The notes beneath the pieces were generated by a model. That model was given only the letters and a program-made list of their open reading frames with translations, did no database searches and was not told where the DNA came from. From assembly GCF_963855985.1 (NCBI RefSeq), contig NC_087090.1, positions 14,010,501 to 14,074,500 on the forward strand: a stretch of DNA of 64,000 nucleotides, written 5' to 3'. This document shows positions 51,601 to 60,600 of the stretch, piece after piece; positions within the stretch are counted from its first letter, which is position 1, and every line of letters begins with the position of its first letter. The translations under genes and the position numbers were made by a program. The stretch comes from Ostrinia nubilalis (taxonomy: Eukaryota > Arthropoda > Insecta > Lepidoptera > Crambidae).

Positions 51601-54600
51601 CTACAAAATATCAGAAATCATAATCAGCGATGTGGGATTTCTCATTCTTTTATTCATTTCATGTGCGTTCACTAATGTTGCTATCGGACAATCAAAGCAT
51701 AGCCTATACTCGAAACTAAGGGAGGAAGGGGCACATTCAGAGCCTCTATTGGAACTGTCTCTCTAACTTTTCAACTTGAAAAACATCACCTCCTTTCGGT
51801 TCAGTCGGGTAAAAATAGCTCTGACAGCGCAAAATATTATCTCCCAGGAGGTCGATTCAATCAAATTTATCTGACGATCTAGGTCGATTTACGGGGAAAA
51901 CAACCTACTTAGTGGCATCTCCTGGGTTCAAATCCAAAGGTATATATTCCAAAAGTTCGGGAAACTGGATATCCAGAGACCCCACAGAGATTCACCAGCA
52001 GCCTTTGCAACGACTTCAACCAGGGTGGCTATGGTGGGTAAACTAGGCTAAATCTTTGCTGTCCCGTTTCTCACCACAGCAAAAGGTACCTGCTTAGCAC
52101 CTCGAAGTGACCTTTCTGGCTTTTCTTAGCAGGGCTCGAGGCCGACCCTCAAAATACAGAATCTCCACCATGTTCTTACCACATGGTGACCTCCACGTCA
52201 GGATCAGGTAACATGTAATTTTTTAGTTTGTTGAGTTGGGGGTAATAAGGTATCGTTCCTAAAACATACCTGGCAAAAATCCACTTTAAAAACTTGTAAA
52301 ATAACCTGGCCTTGGTGGTTAAACTAATGGCCTAAGGAAAACAGTCGTAGCTATATACTTACCTCTTGAAGCTCGACAGCAAGATTTATTTGCTAGACTA
52401 AATCGTTTATCTACTCTTCTACTACCTTTATGCCCTGTGGGTCTAGACAAAATTCACTTTAAAATCGCAAACCAGTCGAAGGATGGTCGATTAGCCTTCT
52501 TTTTTTTCCTATATGAAGTTATAACGTATCCAATTTTCGATTCGATCAAAAAGTGCTACTTGTCTAGGGGGGCTGGTATTACTAATCTAAAACTATATTA
52601 AAGATAACTTTAATTTTCTTACTAAGCATAAAAGCTTAACCAATTTCACTTCCTGATAAAGGCCTTAAACCCAACAGTAGGTATCTAAAATGTGACCTTT
52701 ACGAGGCTTCTCGTAGACTAGCTTATGTATATTTTTCTCCTACCATCTACATCAGCTGCTGACATGACAAAACATAGTCTCACCTGAATCATTTCAAGAT
52801 TAAGTTAATAAACCTTGACCTACGAGTAAGTTCGGCACCGTTACGGCATCATACAAACAACTGGGAAAAATGACAGCAAATCTCAAAAAACAACATATTA
52901 TTATGTATGCCCTTGCTACGGTTGCGTAAGTTACTGGAATCAGGCGAGCAGAGGCGAACAGCGGAATATAATAACACATTATTTATTTTTTTCAACACCA
53001 AGTAATACTAGGAATCTACATGGATAAAAACAGTATAAAGGTTGTTGGATTTAAAACCTCTCCTGGTATTGTTGACTTCGTTGTGGCATCTTTAATTTGG
53101 GTTGATATTTAGCCATAGATGAAATTATTTGACGAGATATTGGCGTAGGCAGAACAATAATAGCAATATTATAAGGCAGACACTTTTATTAACTGATCTA
53201 CGACCGATACACCAAATAACATATTATTTAATTAATAACTTTCAATCAACAGATCTAATGCATGTTGGATACTCTTCAATCACATCGTACGCCTGTATTA
53301 TAAACTTATGTTGATGACTCGCATGAATCTTACTGCCATGCGGGCAAATTATATCAATACACACTCAATCTGCATTTTAATGAGGAAAGAATTTCTGAAT
53401 TCAGTTCAGTAGCTTTCCAGTTTATTCATTTCAAACATACAAAAGTACAAACCCTCCTACTTTGCGATATTAGTGCTGCTCTCACTGGACATTTAGAACA
53501 AAACATGTTAATACCCTGAAATTAATCATGTTCTAATCTAGTTCTGTTACAGAAACTCGAAAACTTTCATCACATAGCGCCATTGGTAAGTAGTCACCAG
53601 GAGCTAATAAACAAGTCTCTCACCAGATGCTGTGCATCGTCACATGCCGAATAATAGTACAAGTTTTACAAAACAATAAAACTTGTATTATTGAGCAGAG
53701 ACGATGCACAGCATCCCAAGAAGGCCTCCTGGTGAGCTCTCTATGAAGAACTCTGAGCAAGCTCGCCCCCAGGTGACTAAAATGGCGGCAAACGGGAGTA
53801 AGTCAAATCAATTCCTATTAAATAATTGCGGAAATGACGTCATTCAAGGTATAAAATTGTAAAAAACTACACCGGAAGTAGACGCATCTCTCTCACCAGA
53901 TGCTGTGCATCGTCTCTGCTCAATAATACAAGTTTTATTGTTTTGTAAAACTTGTACTATTTTCATAAATTAACGAAAAAATATTATTATAGGTAACCTG
54001 GTTTAAATAAATTAAATGAAACCATCAATCGAGTTAGTAGGATTTATTTTATCATTATTTCATCAATAATCAAATTCAGAACTTGAATTTTCAACTGCAA
54101 TGTCTGCTCATGAACGCTTCAAACTCGGTACTTCTTTCCCAATTCCATAAAATTCAACACTTAGAAAGTGACAAAAAACTTTAAAATAGGTAGTTGAAAC
54201 AAACCACAGCTAATTTTCATAGTGGACTGTACTATACGATAAACATGTCAGTCAATTTGACAACCTTTGTCGAAAACATTATTCAATGAAAATATTGTCC
54301 GAACCCTTAGTATTTCTCTTCGACAAATACTTTAACACATTGTGAACCACTTTTCTTTCATGACTATAAAAAGATTTTAGCAATTTAATTCACAAAATCA
54401 ATTGCGCACATTTAAAATAAAGTTTGTTTACACTTTGACAGCAATAGACTGACATGCAAGGTGACATGTCAATGAAGTTTTCAGTTACTGTTGCCATTAA
54501 AAGAAATTAGTACCATTAGTTTTCCGCAACATGGCGAGGGTTTTTATGTTCCTGGTCAGGCTATAGATCTCATTTAGATTAGGATTTTTGACTACAAGCG

Positions 54601-57600
54601 TTGAAATTGTTGTATTGCTACCTTAAGTAAATATTTCACGGTATCATAGTTATTTAGGTTAATTTCATTTTGAACAACACAGGACACATTACAATCATCA
54701 CAATGTGTAATTTAATAATTTATTATTTATACCACAGTTACGTAATTCGAATGCACACGGTTAAGTTGAACAATTATTTTAAACCACAGCAAGCTTTTTG
54801 ATGTTTATTGCATGAATGAATTTGACATTAATTCCTTTTATGTTCTTCCAGGTTCCGGCCATGATGAAGGTATGGTGAAAAGCCCCAGTAGTCTTTCAAT
54901 GCAAAGAAACCATAGTTCTGGTGATCTACCAATGAACGGTGATATAAACCACAAAAGCAACGTGAATTTTATGCGTAAGATACCACCGGGGGCTGAAGCT
55001 TCTAACATATTAGTCGGTGAAGTAGACTTCCTTGAAAAAACTCTCTCAGCTTTCGTCAGACTTAAAACTGGAACTATAATGGGAGATCTTACAGAAGTAC
55101 CAGTACCGACTCGATTTATGTTCGTGTTATTAGGACCACCGAACAGTAATTCTAGTTTCCACGAAATCGGACGGGCAATGGCTACATTGATGTCGGATGA
55201 AATATTTCATGAAGTTGCCTACCGCGCAAAAAAGAGAGATCACTTGCTAGCTGGTATAGACGAGTTTCTGGATGCTGTAACGGTCTTACCTCCCGGAGAA
55301 TGGGATCCAGCAATACGTATTGAACCTCCTGCTGCTATCCCTTCTCAAGACCCCCGAAAACGGCCAAATGATAATAATCCAAAAGACGAACCTGATGAAG
55401 AAGAAGAGGAACAGAGACAGAGAGAAGAATCAGGGTTAGCAAGAACTGGAAGACTGTTTGGAGGATTAGTTAATGATCTAAAAAGGAAAAGGCCCTGGTA
55501 TTGGTCGGATTTCAAAGACGCATTAGCATTACAATGTATAGCTTCCTGGATTTTCCTCTACTTTGCCTGTCTATCTCCTATCATTACTTTTGGAGGTTTG
55601 TTAGGAGAGGCAACTGGAAAGAACATGGCAGCCATGGAATCTCTCGTATCAGGATTCGTATGCGGCATGGGCTATGGGTTTTTTTCAGGACAACCTTTGA
55701 CAATTTTAGGATCTACAGGCCCTGTATTAGTATTCGAAACTATAGTGTTTGAATTCTGTCGACAGCTGGGTTGGAATTACATGTCATTTAGGTTTTGTAT
55801 TGGAACATGGATAACTATAATACTGATAATTCTGGTAGCAATAGATGCGAGTGCATTAGTCTGCTACATCACGAGGTTTACCGAAGAAAACTTTGCTACT
55901 TTAATCGCGTTTATATTTATTTACAAGGTAAAATAAAATGACAAGTTAAAATGATTACGACCTAGCTCGGAAATATCAATTTCATTTAAGTTGTTTACTT
56001 ATTATGTTACAGGCAGTGGAAAATGTTATTTCTATCGGCAAGAAATACCCTCTAAAGACACGCCCTGATGAAGTTCTCAATTATGAGTGCTACTGTTTAC
56101 CAAGTAATTACTCCAGAGTGCCCGAGCAGTTTAATTGGTCGTTAGTCGACAAGGAGTCTTGTCAGGTAGTATTGAGTATGCCAATCAAGTTTATACGCCA
56201 AATTAAAGTCCATTTTATCCTCTAACTTTACAACTATGTTTCGTACTCATTTCAGCTTTATAATGGTACTCTGGCAGGAGGAGGATGTGATACGAAAGTT
56301 TACGTGCCGGACGTATACTTGATGTCGATCATTTTATTCTTGGGAACTTTTACGATATCAATAATTTTAAAGGACTTCAAAAATTCTTTATTTTTCCCAT
56401 CTAAGGTAAAATATATATTTTCTACATTACTTTGGGTTTAAAATGATGAATATTTACATTCACCCTTTTGATTTCAGATCCGAAGTGTCATCAGTGATTT
56501 TTCTGTAATTATTGCAATCCTATCAATGTCCTTCTTAGATTACAAAGTGGGTGTTAAAACACCAAAACTTGAAGTGCCGTCTGAATTTAAGCCTACTCTC
56601 CCGACACGAGAATGGGTCATAACACCATTTAATGGAAACCCTTTTTGGTCCGCCATCATTGCTATATTACCAGCACTTTTAGGCACAATATTAATATTCA
56701 TGGACCAGCAAATAACTGCTGTGATAGTCAATAGGAAAGAGAATAAATTGAAGAAAGGATGTGGTTACCATTTGGACTTGTTCGTCTTAGCGATCTTGAT
56801 ACAGATTTGCTCGATTATGGGGTTGCCATGGTTTGTGGCGGCTACAGTTCTAAGCATCAACCACGTGAACTCCTTGAAAGTAGAATCTGAATGTGCAGCT
56901 CCAGGAGAAAAGCCCCAATTCTTAGGAGTAAGAGAACAAAGAGTGACCCATATTTTGATATTTTTAACAATAGGCTGTTCAGTTGTGCTGACTCCAATAT
57001 TGAGCCATATACCGATGCCTGTACTTTTTGGAGTTTTCTTATACATGGGGGTTGCATCTTTGAAAGGGCTTCAATTCTTTGACAGAATTCTGATCATGTT
57101 CATGCCGCAAAAATATCAACCTGATCACATGTTCTTGAGACAGGTAATTGTGATTTCCATGTTCTGAACTGATAAAACGCCCAGTCTTGTATGTATTGAT
57201 CATTGTGTCTTGTCAACACTTATGTCTTGGTTTTCAATCTTTCAGGTGCCAATACGTCGAGTCCACATTTTCACAGCAATCCAATTGACATGCCTTATTT
57301 GCCTTTGGGTGATAAAATCGTTCTCGTCCACCTCCATTCTGTTCCCGCTCATGTTGGTAGTAATGATCGGAATCAGGAAATCTTTGGATTTCTTTTTCAC
57401 TCGACGAGAAATGAAGATCCTGGATGACGTAATGCCAGAAATGACCAAGCGGAATCAGGACGAATTACGGGAGCTGGGAGACGCAGAGGTGGGATGGCAT
57501 GTAAAAATATTGCGCCTTTTCCGCCGCAACTAATCAATCAGGCGATACATTTCTTTCCTTAGTCATCCTGCCATTTACTAGCGTAATTTTTTGTTGTTCA

Positions 57601-60600
57601 TGTACACTTCGCTGTCTCCGAAATAAATTGTATGTTACTATTCACTTATGAGCTTTTTATTTTTGCCATTGTAGTTTTCTTTTCCATGTCCAGTGTTTAT
57701 TTTGTCACTTTATTAGTCTTACACACAGGTAAGTTTTGTCACAATTTTTCCAGTTCTTTTTTGTTTTTTTTGTGATTAAATGTGTCGCTCAGGATTTTTG
57801 CTTGTAGGTAACGAACAAAAGCAATCCTCCGCCGTACCAGGAAAACCTACAAATCCCGTTGATCAATGGTAACATAATGAACATACCATTAGCGTCAATA
57901 AACATATCGGAAGAGGTAAACAAGACGGGAATATGGAAACAAGTCAATAATGATAACAAGAACAAAAAAGGCGAATCGAAGGATTTCAAACACAAAGGAG
58001 GGAAGAAAAAGTATGTTTTTAAAGTAAAAGCTGTTCCTTTTACTAGAATATTTGCACAGAATTTATCATAAATTAGATGGACTGACAACTTTATGAATAG
58101 ATATTTTGAGATAGAATAACAATTTGAATTACCAACTTATTACACTGCGGAACAAAAAAAATAAAAAATCTGCGGCATCTATTTTGTTAATGGTTTTTGT
58201 AAACACATGTATTAGACATAAATGGTGTGCATTTACTTTCTTTGGATTGACTCTGGTTCTTGAGATAAACGAGACGCAAGAAATCAATGAAAAAAATTAA
58301 ACGACCCTCCCTAAACTTATATTAATTTGATTATGTAGTTGTAGTTACAAAAATTTAGTAATCAGCTACTAGACCTTGAAATTATCAGTTTGTGTCTTTT
58401 AAATTAATTTTTAAAGAGCTTTTTGTCTCAAAAATATGAGTTCATTATGAAAACTTTACGTTTACAACCCCAACAGTTTTTGTTAATATTTGGCTTGTAA
58501 CTTACAAAAGCAAAGAAATAAGATCACGGAGGTAGTGATAAAAACCTACCAAACATATTTTGGTATAAAACTTCCATAAAATAATAAATATTGGGGGTCC
58601 AATATCGTCTGCAAGCCTTGTGTAGACTCTTTGCCATACTGGAGCCAAGCTGGACGTAAAGGACTTCAATTTGGAAGGCCAAAGATATGAACTGAGCTTT
58701 CTAATCACTAAAATGATCAAAAGTCAGCCAAATTAAAGTCCTTTACGTCCTGAAACGTCCGTTTGAATACGGAAAAAATAAATTCGATTGACCGCAAATC
58801 CGTAATCTTATAAAAGACACTGCATTTGTAAACCACATAACACAAATTGAATCTGAAGCATGGCCAAGCTTTGTTTTAGTAGTCAAACAATATTTGGGGA
58901 GGCATAGAGCACCAGACTTTTCAGAATTGGTTAGATAGATAGATAGATAGATAAAACGTTTATTTGCATAACAGAAACACACATTACAAACAGAAAGTAC
59001 CAAAAGTAGGACAAAGTAGTACCCTCAGGACAATATGACATGGTATGGTAAGACAGAAATAAAAAGAAAAAAAATCATTATGACATACAATATAGGTACA
59101 CACTTTATACAGAAATGTGTGTCGCAGCAATGCAAAACGGCAATAGCTCAGTAATTGGTTTACTTAAAAGCAAACCACTGATTTTCAGCTATAGCCTAAG
59201 GACGAAAGAACGCGCGTAACACGTCAACGTGACGGTTGGGGTGTGGTGAGTTTAAGTACATAAATATAACTAAATAGATTAAGATATTTATGATAAAGAG
59301 GAAAGGAGAAAATACACTGATAAAAATAATATAAAAATAAAAATTATGCAAATTATGCCAGGGTTCAACAAAACAACCACGCATGAAACCACTGGACCAG
59401 ATCAGAAACCACTACCAAGGCGCAATCGGGTTACAGGTTTTTGCGACTCCAATAATGCAGATTTAAGCAGAGTCTTAAATGCATGCTTTGATTTGGCTGC
59501 TCTTATTGGAGGTGGTATATTGTTCCAACACTTAGTAGCCTGGTAGCGGAAACTGCCTGTGAAACCTACAGTTCTGTGCTTGTGCATCGCTAGGGGTACA
59601 CGGGCAGATCTGGGCAGACCAGGCCCGTAACGCCTATGGAAATCAGAAAACCTCAGTTTAGCATGCAGGTACTCGGGACTTTCTAGCGAAACGAGATCGA
59701 ACATAAGGGTGGCCATATGTAGCCTTCTGCGGGATTCCATATTCAGCATGGACGCACTATTTAGAAACAGTGATACATGTGTTCGTGGAGGTATATTAAA
59801 GCAAAAACGGGCACATGCGTTTTGCACACGTTGTATCATGCGTTTCGTTTTACTCAAGAGGCGTGGCCCGTACACGAGGTCACCATAATTAAGTCGTGAC
59901 AATACCAGCGATTCGCAGAGTACGATACGCGACTTTTCGGACAAAAGATTACGGACCTTGTATAAAATCTTCAGTCGATAGAAACAGCTTCTGACGAGAC
60001 CCAGCACATGGCTCTCGAAGCGCAAACCAGCGTCAAAAACGATGCCCAGATTTCTCGTTTCCTTAACCATCTCAATAACTGTGTCCATAATTTTTACTAC
60101 AGGATCAGCGTTCACAATCCTTTCAGTCAACTTTGACGAACCAAGAACCATAAGCTTAGACTTAGTCGGATTCAGTGACAGAGCGTTGTCATTTGACCAG
60201 ATAGCAATAGCGTCCAAATCATCGTTCAGTGCGCGTGAGGCAGCATGTATCTCAGTTGGGTCACTGGCGATATAAAGTTGAACATCGTCTGCATAACAAT
60301 GGTATTTGCAGTGTTTGATTACATGTACCAGGTCTGCACTATATAAAATAAACAAGAGTGGACCCAATATAGAACCCTGAGGAACCCCACGATTGACCAC
60401 ACTGGGCTCCGAAATCGAGTATGAACCGTCTTCCTTTCGAAGTTTGACTGATTGATGCCGGCCACTCAGATAGCTCGCAAACCATGTAACTGTATGAGTG
60501 TCGAAACCATAGTAAGACATCTTGGCAAGAAGCAATGGGATGCTTATACTATCGAATGCACGTGAGAAATCCAGCAGTGCCATCAAAGTGCCCCGTCCAT

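Larger units (their letters stand above)
49143..53652. mobile_element. 4.5-kb segment bounded by inverted repeats, origin unclear
   Basis: Left edge ATTCGGCATGTGACGATGCA continuing CAGCATCTGGTGAGAG, and the inverse at 53615-53652. The left 180 bp is also the inverse of the neighbouring 53653 element. Inside are the candidate alternative Ndae1 exon, a 232-bp tandem repeat and about 2.5 kb with no ORF or recognised sequence. It could be one large non-autonomous transposon or host DNA between two related MITEs. Confidence 0.55.

Noticed and set aside
54812..54851. ATG upstream of exon 6 as a start codon
   Set aside because: A clear acceptor TTCTTCCAG ends at 54851 and conserved sequence begins after it; the ATG is intronic.
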